11,221 nucleotides of DNA from Candidatus Cloacimonadota bacterium (GTDB taxonomy: Bacteria; Cloacimonadota; Cloacimonadia; JGIOTU-2), in the NCBI GenBank assembly GCA_014384665.1, contig JACNFI010000412.1, positions 1 through 11,221 on the forward strand, written 5' to 3'. Shown here piece by piece: positions 1 through 6,155 of this stretch (position 1 is its first letter; every line of letters starts with the position of its first letter). The position numbers and the translations under genes were made by a program. Under the pieces are notes generated by a model. That model did no database searches and was not told the DNA's origin. It worked only from the letters and a program-made list of their open reading frames with translations.

Positions 1-981
1 GCTCAGTTTCCTATAAAAAAGAGGACAAACTCAAAATTAATGGTCCTCAATCGCTCCAATAATAAAATCATAATAGATAGATTTTTCAATTTAATAAATT
101 ATTTAGATAAGTCAGATATTCTGGTACTCAATGAAACAAAAGTAATTCCAGCACGACTTATTGGCACCAAACCAACAGGAGGCAAAGTAGATATTTTACT
201 CTTAGAGCAGATTGATAGAAATCTATGGAAATGTCTTGTCAAACCAGGAAGGAGAATAAGAAAAGGTAGTAAAATAATATTTGATAAGGGAAAATTGTAT
301 GGAGATATTGTTGAACATAAAGAACGAGGGGAAAGGATAATAAAGTTTACTTATGATGGAGATTTCTTTTCTATATTAGATGAAATAGGCAAAGTCCCAC
401 TTCCACCTTATATAAAAAGAGAAGCAATAAAAACAGATAAAATCCGTTACCAAACAGTTTTTGCAAAAGAAAAAGGTTCTGTTGCCGCACCTACAGCTGG
501 GTTGCATTTTAATAAAAAATTTATTCAACAAATTGAAAATAAAGGTATAGAAATTGTGACTTTAAATCTGCGAATTGGTCTTGACACTTTCCGTCCTGTA
601 AATACTCCTCAAATTGAGGACCATAAAATGCATAAAGAATTTTGTAGTATTTCTTCCAAAGTTGCGAAAAAGATAAATAATGTAAAAATGAAAGGGAAAA
701 ATATCGTTGCGGTTGGAACAACTTCTGTCCGTACATTAGAAAGTTTTTTTCATAATGGGAAGTTGCATTCTGGCAAGAAATGGACTGATATTTTTATTTA
801 TCCTGAATATAAATTTCATGTTGTAGATAAATTAATTACAAATTTTCATTTACCAAAATCCACGCTTCTTATGCTTGTATCTGCATTTGCAGGATATGAC
901 TTTACTATGACTGCATACAAAAAAGCGATTGAAGAAAATTTTCGCTTCTTCAGTTATGGCGATGCAATGCTTATAGTATAG
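1..981 (+). CDS. queA: S-adenosylmethionine:tRNA ribosyltransferase-isomerase, 5' partial
   Basis: QueA transfers and isomerises the ribosyl part of SAM onto 7-aminomethyl-7-deazaguanine in tRNA, giving epoxyqueuosine, a late step of queuosine synthesis in the cytoplasm. The frame is open from base 1. Its first in-window residues (AQFPIKKRTNSKL) match the family region just after the usual N-terminal LPEELIAQ-type segment, so the gene begins before the window and about 15 residues are missing. The ATG at 40 is internal. Conserved blocks follow in order: LVLNETKVIPARL, PLPPYI, VAAPTAGLHF, DTFRPV, EDHKMH, VGTTSVRTLES, TNFHLPKSTL and FSYGDAM near the end. The last of these is the normal family C-terminus, so the 3' end is complete. 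The next gene converges on it. Identification is very secure; only the true start cannot be seen. Confidence 0.97.
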   Translation, partial: AQFPIKKRTNSKLMVLNRSNNKIIIDRFFNLINYLDKSDILVLNETKVIPARLIGTKPTGGKVDILLLEQIDRNLWKCLVKPGRRIRKGSKIIFDKGKLYGDIVEHKERGERIIKFTYDGDFFSILDEIGKVPLPPYIKREAIKTDKIRYQTVFAKEKGSVAAPTAGLHFNKKFIQQIENKGIEIVTLNLRIGLDTFRPVNTPQIEDHKMHKEFCSISSKVAKKINNVKMKGKNIVAVGTTSVRTLESFFHNGKLHSGKKWTDIFIYPEYKFHVVDKLITNFHLPKSTLLMLVSAFAGYDFTMTAYKKAIEENFRFFSYGDAMLIV

Positions 982-996
982 GAATGTTAGTTATTT

Positions 997-1050
997 TTCA
1001 TTGAGGCAAGTCCCGTAGGATAAATATCCAACGGGGTCTAAATCAATGAA
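997..1050. other. Nested inverted repeat between convergent genes (possible terminator or interspersed palindrome)
   Basis: The outer arms TTCATTGA (997-1004) and TCAATGAA (1043-1050) are perfectly complementary. Inside them, CCCGT (1012-1016) pairs with ACGGG (1031-1035) and GGAT (1018-1021) pairs with ATCC (1026-1029), with one A-A mismatch and a 4-base loop. A further T1011-G1036 wobble is possible. It lies in the gap between queA and the minus-strand GT39 gene, where a bidirectional terminator would be expected. Neither side has a clear U-run, so it is not a classical intrinsic terminator. It could also be one copy of an interspersed palindromic repeat. Only one copy is visible here. Confidence 0.5.
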
Positions 1051-1070
1051 CTTTTAGGTATTTTGGATTT

Positions 1071-2510
1071 TTAATTATTTTGGACTTTTGCCTTATATAC
1101 ATAAAAAGTTTCCAAAATTTTTTCCCCGCGTTTTCTGGGGATTTTTTTAAGTAATTCAATATGACTAAAATGATTTTTAATTCCTTTTCTTAGATGTTTG
1201 TTTTTGTCAAAAAAAAGAAAATTTTTTCCCATAAAAGAATTATTTTTTTGCCAGAGTGAAAATTGGTTTGGACGACTATCAATATTAAAACAAACAAACA
1301 TTTTATCTGAGTAAAAAGTCAATTCACTGGCAATTTGAAGGCGATTAGCAGAGAGTTTAAACCCATCATTTTCATTTGCCAGACGAACTACTTCACTTCC
1401 AAGTTTATCCCAGCCAAAAAATTGGTCAGTTGGGTCTCCCTTTATATTTATAAATGGTAGATAAATATGTATAAGAATAAGCACTAAAATTCCAGTCATT
1501 ATTATCCAATTTGCGACCCAAAGACCTTTTATAAAGTTTGTCCTTTTCCATTTTTGTTGATAAAGTGCTATAATCAGAAGAGAATTAGGAATATACGCAA
1601 AAGCGGGCCAATTAGCTTCAACTTTTTTTTGTAAAGATGAGATTAAGAAAAAGATAAAAAAAACTGCTGAAATAATCCATAAATATTTTTCTTCAATAGT
1701 AACCTTTTTCCATTTTATTAGCACATATATAAAAGCAAATAGGAAAAGCAGAAATAATAAAGGAGTAACAATAGCTGCTTGTCCACCAAGAAATTCAAGG
1801 AATTTTGCAAAATTAGGGAATGAGCCTCCAAGACCATGAAAAAGTTGAAATTTAAATGATACCCATCCATTGAAATAATTCCATAAAATAACAGGAGAGA
1901 AAATTATTAAAGAAAGAAAGAGAGATAAATACGGTTTTACTGTTCCCAACCACTTTCTATTTTCTTTTAAAGTTAAATAAAGTAAAAAAGCTACATATAT
2001 TAGTACAGAAATGTATTTGGAAATAAGCGCCAGACCTATAAAAAGACCGGTAAGAAACCAATGGATATTCTTTGTTTTTTTTGTTGCAAGATAGAAATAA
2101 TAAGTTGCACCAGTGAGGAAAAATATCATCGGAGTATCCGGGGTTGCAATAATTGAGCCAGCAAACATTATAAGAGTACAATTAGTTAGCAATACAAACT
2201 GAAAAGCTATTTTCTTATTAAATAATTCTTTCCCAAGAAGGAAAACATAAATTGAAGTGCCGGCAGAAAGCAATATTGGAACGAGATGTACAACTAATTC
2301 TTTATTATTAAAAATAAACCGAATAAGAGCAAAAAGATATGCAATCATTGGAGGATGGTCAAAATATGAAAAATCAAGATGTTCACTCCACAAAAAGTAA
2401 TATGCTTCATCAGTTAATACATTAAGTCCCATCGTGTAGAGGATTTTAAATAGAGTAATACCAACAATAAAAATTGCTGTTTTCATCTTAATTGTAAGTT
2501 TATATTTCAT
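1071..2510 (-). CDS. GT39/ArnT-like membrane glycosyltransferase
   Basis: This is a polytopic inner-membrane enzyme of the GT-C fold (family 39, ArnT/dolichyl-phosphate-mannose transferase-like). The family moves a sugar from a polyprenyl-phosphate donor to a lipid, glycan or protein on the outer face of the membrane. The first periplasmic loop carries the expected acidic pair in DEAYY (D34, E35), followed by FDHPP (50-54). PDTP (124-127) and SKY (164-166) are also typical. About ten or more hydrophobic segments span residues 10-350, and EANWPAFAY (298-306) lies between late helices. Residues about 356-479 form a soluble C-terminal tail. The length of 479 aa is normal. The ATG at 2510 has only a distant AGGA upstream; an in-frame ATG eight codons later is an alternative. 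The acceptor is unknown, so ArnT itself should not be assumed. It is transcribed alone, opposite to its neighbours. Confidence 0.85.
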   Translation of the reverse strand: MKYKLTIKMKTAIFIVGITLFKILYTMGLNVLTDEAYYFLWSEHLDFSYFDHPPMIAYLFALIRFIFNNKELVVHLVPILLSAGTSIYVFLLGKELFNKKIAFQFVLLTNCTLIMFAGSIIATPDTPMIFFLTGATYYFYLATKKTKNIHWFLTGLFIGLALISKYISVLIYVAFLLYLTLKENRKWLGTVKPYLSLFLSLIIFSPVILWNYFNGWVSFKFQLFHGLGGSFPNFAKFLEFLGGQAAIVTPLLFLLFLFAFIYVLIKWKKVTIEEKYLWIISAVFFIFFLISSLQKKVEANWPAFAYIPNSLLIIALYQQKWKRTNFIKGLWVANWIIMTGILVLILIHIYLPFINIKGDPTDQFFGWDKLGSEVVRLANENDGFKLSANRLQIASELTFYSDKMFVCFNIDSRPNQFSLWQKNNSFMGKNFLFFDKNKHLRKGIKNHFSHIELLKKIPRKRGEKILETFYVYKAKVQNN

Positions 2511-2609
2511 TGCCCGAATAATCCTATGTTTGTTTTATTGCTTTTTCCCATCATAAAGCACTCTAACTTTTATAATAATCTCTTTTTTCTTATCTCCTTA
2601 TTTTAATTT

Positions 2610-2627
2610 GAGTTTGTTACCAAACTC
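2610..2627. other. Perfect 7-bp hairpin in divergent intergenic region
   Basis: GAGTTTG (2610-2616) and CAAACTC (2621-2627) are exact inverted complements around a TTAC loop. The hairpin lies between the divergent GT39 and TPR genes, just upstream of the TTGACA at 2637. No T-run follows on either strand, so a terminator is unlikely. It could be an operator or an interspersed palindrome. Confidence 0.4.
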
Positions 2628-2636
2628 GGTTTTATG

Positions 2637-2665
2637 TTGACAATCTTTAGTGGAATGCTCATAAG
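2637..2665 (+). promoter_or_regulatory. Candidate sigma-70 promoter for the TPR-glyQ transcript
   Basis: There is a perfect -35 box TTGACA (2637-2642), a 17-base spacer and CATAAG (2660-2665), which matches four of six -10 bases. The spacing is ideal. Transcription would start near 2672 and leave an untranslated leader of about 125 bases before the ATG at 2797. A weaker alternative is TTGTCT (2700-2705) with TAATAA (2722-2727), spacing 16. In sequence this AT-rich, -10-like strings are common; the exact TTGACA is the main support. Confidence 0.35.
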
Positions 2666-2679
2666 ACATAGGTCTTGTG
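2660..2679. other. 8-bp hairpin overlapping the candidate -10 box
   Basis: CATAAGAC (2660-2667) pairs with GTCTTGTG (2672-2679) around an ATAG loop, with one T-G wobble. It overlaps the candidate -10 box and start site. It could be an operator half-site pair or a structure at the 5' end of the transcript. No T-run follows. Confidence 0.35.
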
Positions 2680-2786
2680 TCAAGTAATTTTACCAATCTT
2701 TGTCTAAATTAATCATAAATTTAATAAATTACTTGATTAAAATTTTCTAAATAAAAAAATTAAACCAAATAATAGAAAATATTTAT

Positions 2787-2792
2787 AGGAGA
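2787..2792 (+). promoter_or_regulatory. Shine-Dalgarno site of the TPR gene
   Basis: AGGAGA lies four bases before the ATG at 2797 and fixes that start. The encoded protein then begins directly with a signal peptide. Confidence 0.7.
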
Positions 2793-2796
2793 CAGG

Positions 2797-4425
2797 ATGA
2801 AGATAAGAAATATTATACAAAGTATAATTTTGGTTATTGTTTCTTTACAATTATTATTCTGTGTATCAAATGTCATTGCAGAAAAAAGTGAAAGTGAAAC
2901 CAAGAATATCAAAATTGCAGTTTGGGGATTTCATTACCTGGATTTGGATAGCCGAACAATGTGTAAATATCTTACGAAAGATTTCTCAGAAGTCGCAAAA
3001 GATTTTCCTGACATTAAGGTAATTAGTTCCAAAGATATTAAGAAAGCGCTTGGTAAGACGAAATTGGAAGAATTAGACCAGGTAATTGTTTTAGATTTAG
3101 CAAAAAAGGTGGAAGCAAATATCAGTATCTGGGGACATGTTTCGCAGATTGGTTCAACATTATATAATGTAAATTTCTTTATTTTAGATACTCAAACAGA
3201 GGACATCCAATTTGAAAGATTAAAAATAGCAAAAAAGAAAGAAGAAAGGCTTAAATCAATATCTCAAATAATAAGCAAGGCGATAGCACTAAGTAAGTCA
3301 GCAGAAACCAAAGCAATGGAAATTGCACTCAACTTTTTTAATTCTGAGCAATATGAAGATGCCAAGAATGCATTTTTGAATCTAATAGAACTCAATCCAG
3401 ATGAAAAAACTGCATATCAGCATCTTGCATACATAGAAGCAGTTAATGAAGATTATGAATCAGCAATTGATTACTACGGCCAGGCATTAAGGATAGATTC
3501 AGAATATATCCAGGCTCTTGAAGGATTAGCATGGGCTTATAAGATGAATGAAGACCTTGAGCAATCTTGTGAAACATATTTGCAATTAGCTGAAAGTAAT
3601 CCAGAAAATATTGATTACTGGTGTAATGTTGGGGATATTTGTCAAATACAGGAAAATTTTGATGATGCGGTTTCTGCATATCAATCTGCAATTAAGCATG
3701 ACTCAACTTGTATAAAAGCACACAAAGCCATTGGGCTGTTGTATTTTGAAAATGACTATTTTAACGAGGCGATTCCGCATCTAAAAACTGTGTTAGGGGC
3801 AGATATAGAAGCAGGCGGGGTGGAGAAAAAACTCGCAATTGCTTATCAGAAAACTGGAAGACTTGAAGAATGCATTAAACAGAATTTGGAAATTATCCGG
3901 GGAGACTCAACGCTCACCTCACCATATCTCAATTTAGCAGCAGCATATACTACCCAGCAACATTTTGATGACGCACTGGACGCACTAAGGAAGTATATCA
4001 ATTTGGCTCCCAATTCTGAAGCAGGATACAACCGCATCTCTGATGTCTATAGACAAATGAAAAATTATGAAGATGCAATAACCAATGCAAAAAAATCTGC
4101 TGAAATTGCACCAGACAAACCAGAAGCATATCTTCTCCTTGCAGAAATTGATAATGAAAGAGGATATATTCATTATCAAAATTTTGTCAAATATGATGAA
4201 AAAGCGAAAAATCCCGACTTAAGCAATGAATATGAAGAAAATAATAAATTAAGAGGATTTCATAAGAAAAAGGCTCAAGCGTATTTTGTCTTTGCAAAAG
4301 AATATTTTACAAAAGCAAATTCTCTTATGACAGATTTTTTCACGAAAGAAAAACTCAAAGAGAAACTGAAAACAGTTAACCTTCTTATTGAAGAAACAAA
4401 ATTTGACCCATTTTATGATGAATAA
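2797..4425 (+). CDS. Exported TPR-repeat protein
   Basis: The product is 542 aa. Residues 1-28 are a signal peptide: basic MKIRN, a hydrophobic core to about 22, and likely signal peptidase I cleavage after VIA28. The LLFC at 19-22 has Phe before Cys and is a poor lipobox. Residues about 38-140 form an alpha/beta domain (IKIAVWGF, then KVISSKDIKKALG, then ANISIWGHVSQIG and NVNFFILDTQT). Its layout resembles the CsgG/LpoB-type or TolB-N-type periplasmic domains that precede TPRs in other envelope proteins; this is inference. From about 173 to 455 there are eight to nine TPR units with clear A/G-Y-A-P spacing, for example AYQHLAYIEA, AIDYYGQALRID, NLAAAYTTQQHF and DALRKYINLAP. The C-terminal part is charged and probably helical. 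The likely role is a scaffold in the periplasm or on the envelope; the partner is unknown. The stop overlaps the glyQ start. Confidence 0.85.
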   Translation: MKIRNIIQSIILVIVSLQLLFCVSNVIAEKSESETKNIKIAVWGFHYLDLDSRTMCKYLTKDFSEVAKDFPDIKVISSKDIKKALGKTKLEELDQVIVLDLAKKVEANISIWGHVSQIGSTLYNVNFFILDTQTEDIQFERLKIAKKKEERLKSISQIISKAIALSKSAETKAMEIALNFFNSEQYEDAKNAFLNLIELNPDEKTAYQHLAYIEAVNEDYESAIDYYGQALRIDSEYIQALEGLAWAYKMNEDLEQSCETYLQLAESNPENIDYWCNVGDICQIQENFDDAVSAYQSAIKHDSTCIKAHKAIGLLYFENDYFNEAIPHLKTVLGADIEAGGVEKKLAIAYQKTGRLEECIKQNLEIIRGDSTLTSPYLNLAAAYTTQQHFDDALDALRKYINLAPNSEAGYNRISDVYRQMKNYEDAITNAKKSAEIAPDKPEAYLLLAEIDNERGYIHYQNFVKYDEKAKNPDLSNEYEENNKLRGFHKKKAQAYFVFAKEYFTKANSLMTDFFTKEKLKEKLKTVNLLIEETKFDPFYDE

Positions 4426-5266
4426 AAAATTGACTTTCCAACAAATTATATTCAATTTACAAAAATTCTGGGATGATAATGGGTGTATAATTCGTCAACC
4501 CTATGATGTTGAAATGGGCGCAGGAACTTTTCATCCTGCAACTTTTTTGGGATCTTTATCTAATTATCCTGTAAAAGTCGCTTATGTTCAACCTTCCAGA
4601 CGCCCCAAAGATGGACGATATGGTGAAAATCCCAATAGATTGCAGCACTACTATCAGTTTCAAGTATTGATTAAACCTTCTCCGAGTGACATTCAGGAAT
4701 TGTATTTAAAAAGTTTAGAAGCAATCGGAACTCCAATTAAAGAACATGATATCCGCTTTGTAGAAGATGATTGGGAGTCACCAACTCTTGGTGCAGCAGG
4801 ACTTGGCTGGGAGGTCTGGATTGATGGAATGGAAATCTCGCAATTCACATATTTTCAACAAATTGCAGGCATTGAATTAAAATCTATCCCTGTGGAGCTA
4901 ACTTATGGTCTGGAGCGACTGGCGATGTATATTCAACAGGTGGACAATTTCAAAGATATTGCCTGGAATGAGAATGTGAAATATGGTGAGATTTACACTC
5001 AAAATGAAAAAGAATTCTCTGAGTTTAATTTCAATGCAGCAAATCTTGAATTACTTTTTACAAATTTTGATAAATACGAAAATGAAGCTAAAAAACAAAT
5101 TGGAATTGGGCTTATATATCCCGGATACGACTACTTGCTAAAATGTTCTCATATTTTTAATTTGTTAGATGCGCGTGGAGCAATTAGTGTTACTGAAAGA
5201 GCAATTTATATTAAGAGAATAAGAAATCTTGCAAAGAGTTGTGCGAAAGTGTTTTTGAATGATTAG
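4415..5266 (+). CDS. glyQ: Glycyl-tRNA synthetase alpha subunit
   Basis: GlyQ is the catalytic alpha subunit of the bacterial alpha2-beta2 glycyl-tRNA synthetase, which charges tRNA-Gly with glycine using ATP. Family signatures run the whole length: QPYDVEMGAGTFHPATFL, AYVQPSRRPKDGRYGENPNR, HYYQFQVLIKPSP, DIRFVEDDWESPTLGAAGLG, GMEISQFTYFQQIAG, TYGLERLAMYIQ and LLDARGAISVTER. The frame is also open from a TTG at 4388, but homology to GlyQ starts with the KLTFQQIIFNLQ segment. I therefore choose the ATG pair at 4415/4418, giving 282-283 aa, slightly short of E. coli GlyQ (303) only at the C-terminus. The start overlaps the TPR gene stop by 8-11 bases and has no good Shine-Dalgarno, so translation is probably coupled. 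The usual partner glyS does not follow within this window. Confidence 0.97.
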   Translation: MMNKKLTFQQIIFNLQKFWDDNGCIIRQPYDVEMGAGTFHPATFLGSLSNYPVKVAYVQPSRRPKDGRYGENPNRLQHYYQFQVLIKPSPSDIQELYLKSLEAIGTPIKEHDIRFVEDDWESPTLGAAGLGWEVWIDGMEISQFTYFQQIAGIELKSIPVELTYGLERLAMYIQQVDNFKDIAWNENVKYGEIYTQNEKEFSEFNFNAANLELLFTNFDKYENEAKKQIGIGLIYPGYDYLLKCSHIFNLLDARGAISVTERAIYIKRIRNLAKSCAKVFLND

Positions 5267-5296
5267 TTTTTTACAATGATATTATTTAAGTAAAAT

Positions 5297-5908
5297 ATGA
5301 ATAAAAATAGTAATCAACTGTTATTAATTAAGAATTTAGAATCTATACCATATTCATTAGGCTCTATAATTATTTGTAAGAGTAAAATATGTGAAATTTT
5401 AAATGAAATAAATAATCAGAAAGAATTAAATATAATTAAGAATAAAATTATTAAAATGATTGAGATTATTAAACATCCAAAAAGTGACAAATATGGATTA
5501 TTAAATATTGACCCTAATGGTGATACGATTTCAATTAGAAAAGATGTTTTAATTTCTGAATTTAATCAAATTCTAAATTCACAAACAATTAAAAGAGCTA
5601 AATACTATTTAACAAGATTAGAAAACGGTTTTAGTAAAATTAAAACAAATAATATAAATGATATAAATCTTTTAAGGTGGAAAGAATATGATAGTATTAT
5701 TACAGACAGTTTATGGATTTTAGATAAAAGAGACACTTCTGGTGCACATATTGGTTGGTATTGGGGAAACTTCATTCCTCAAATTCCTCATCAGATGATG
5801 TTAAGATATACAAAAAAAGGTGATTGGGTTTTAGATGCCTTTGTGGGAAGCGGAACAACTTTGATTGAGTGTCGAAGGCTGGGAAGAAATGGGATTGGAA
5901 TAGATTAA
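5297..5908 (+). pseudogene. N-terminal fragment of an N4/N6 DNA methyltransferase
   Basis: This 203-residue product matches the front part of a site-specific DNA amino-methyltransferase. The signature lies in its last 70 residues: DSLWILDKRDTSGAHIGWYW, GNFIPQIPHQMML, then the SAM-binding motif I region VLDAFVGSGTT and LGRNGIGID. In complete relatives the sequence continues past GIGI(D/E) into more SAM-pocket motifs and a DPPY/SPPY-type catalytic motif. Here a TAA at 5906-5908 ends it directly. The same frame beyond the stop reads SREVHCEKIKTTKY before another stop. REV..EKI could be a relic of the next family segment, but the rest is not found in any frame. No catalytic motif is present, so the fragment should be inactive alone. 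It could also be one half of a split enzyme. The first half is very AT-rich. The start has no Shine-Dalgarno and lies 30 bases after glyQ. Confidence 0.75.
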
Positions 5909-5911
5909 TCA

Positions 5912-5916
5912 AGGGA
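5912..5916 (+). promoter_or_regulatory. Shine-Dalgarno site supporting a GTG start at 5925
   Basis: AGGGA is eight bases before the GTG at 5925, just behind the methyltransferase stop. It supports real translation of the small downstream gene. Confidence 0.5.
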
Positions 5917-5924
5917 AGTACATT

Positions 5925-6155
5925 GTGAAAAAATTAAAACGACTAAATATTGAAGATGAAGAATTCTACTATTTATTTTCATTTGATATAGATGATTTTA
6001 TTGGTGACGGAGTGTGGTGGCTTCAAATTTATGACAGTGAGCAACACTTCATTTACGATAAGCCTTTTACTTCGAGTATCGGTAAAATAGATAAGCGGAA
6101 GATTATGAAAATTGTTAAACAAGAATTTTTAACTTATCGAGGTGCAATATTATGA
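5925..6155 (+). CDS. Small hypothetical protein of the restriction cassette
   Basis: I do not recognise this 76-residue product. It starts with GTG behind an AGGGA site and ends in an ATGA overlap with the following nuclease gene, so the two are almost certainly co-translated. The N-terminus is basic (KKLKR), the middle is acidic and aromatic (EFYYLFSFDIDDF, GVWWLQIYD), and the C-terminal third is basic again (KIDKRKIMKIVKQ). There is no membrane segment, signal peptide, zinc-binding cysteine set or visible helix-turn-helix. Its position suggests a small accessory subunit of the nuclease system, but it could be a leftover from the rearrangement that cut the methyltransferase. Expression is plausible; function is unknown. 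Confidence 0.6.
   Translation: MKKLKRLNIEDEEFYYLFSFDIDDFIGDGVWWLQIYDSEQHFIYDKPFTSSIGKIDKRKIMKIVKQEFLTYRGAIL
6139..6144 (+). promoter_or_regulatory. Shine-Dalgarno site of the EVE-nuclease gene
   Basis: GAGGTG sits seven bases before the ATG at 6152, inside the end of the small upstream gene, and fixes this start. Confidence 0.6.

Larger units (their letters stand above)
2511..2796. other. Divergent intergenic region
   Basis: This 286-base gap separates the minus-strand GT39 gene from the plus-strand TPR gene and must hold promoters for both. It contains the two hairpins and the TTGACA-type promoter listed separately. On the minus strand I see no convincing promoter for the GT39 gene; TATTAT (2577-2572) could be a -10 box but lacks a good -35. 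No tRNA, riboswitch or longer ORF is apparent. A 15-codon minus-strand ORF (2554-2507) ends in an ATGA overlap with the GT39 start. Confidence 0.6.

Noticed and set aside
40..981. queA starting at ATG 40
   Set aside because: The frame is open upstream to base 1 and the residues there match the QueA N-terminal region, so the ATG at 40 is internal and the gene is cut by the window edge.
2854..2865. Lipobox (LLFC) making the TPR protein a lipoprotein
   Set aside because: Phe immediately before the Cys is not accepted in a normal lipobox; cleavage after VIA28 by signal peptidase I fits better.
4388..4417. TTG start for glyQ
   Set aside because: The extra residues have no match to the GlyQ N-terminus, and no ribosome-binding site precedes the TTG; the ATG pair at 4415/4418 fits the family.
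5267..5296. Intrinsic terminator after glyQ
   Set aside because: There is a short T-run directly after the stop but no preceding GC stem.
5909..6150. Frameshifted remainder of the methyltransferase
   Set aside because: I read all three plus frames after the stop and found no DPPY/SPPY motif or other methylase segment; the small gene there is unrelated.
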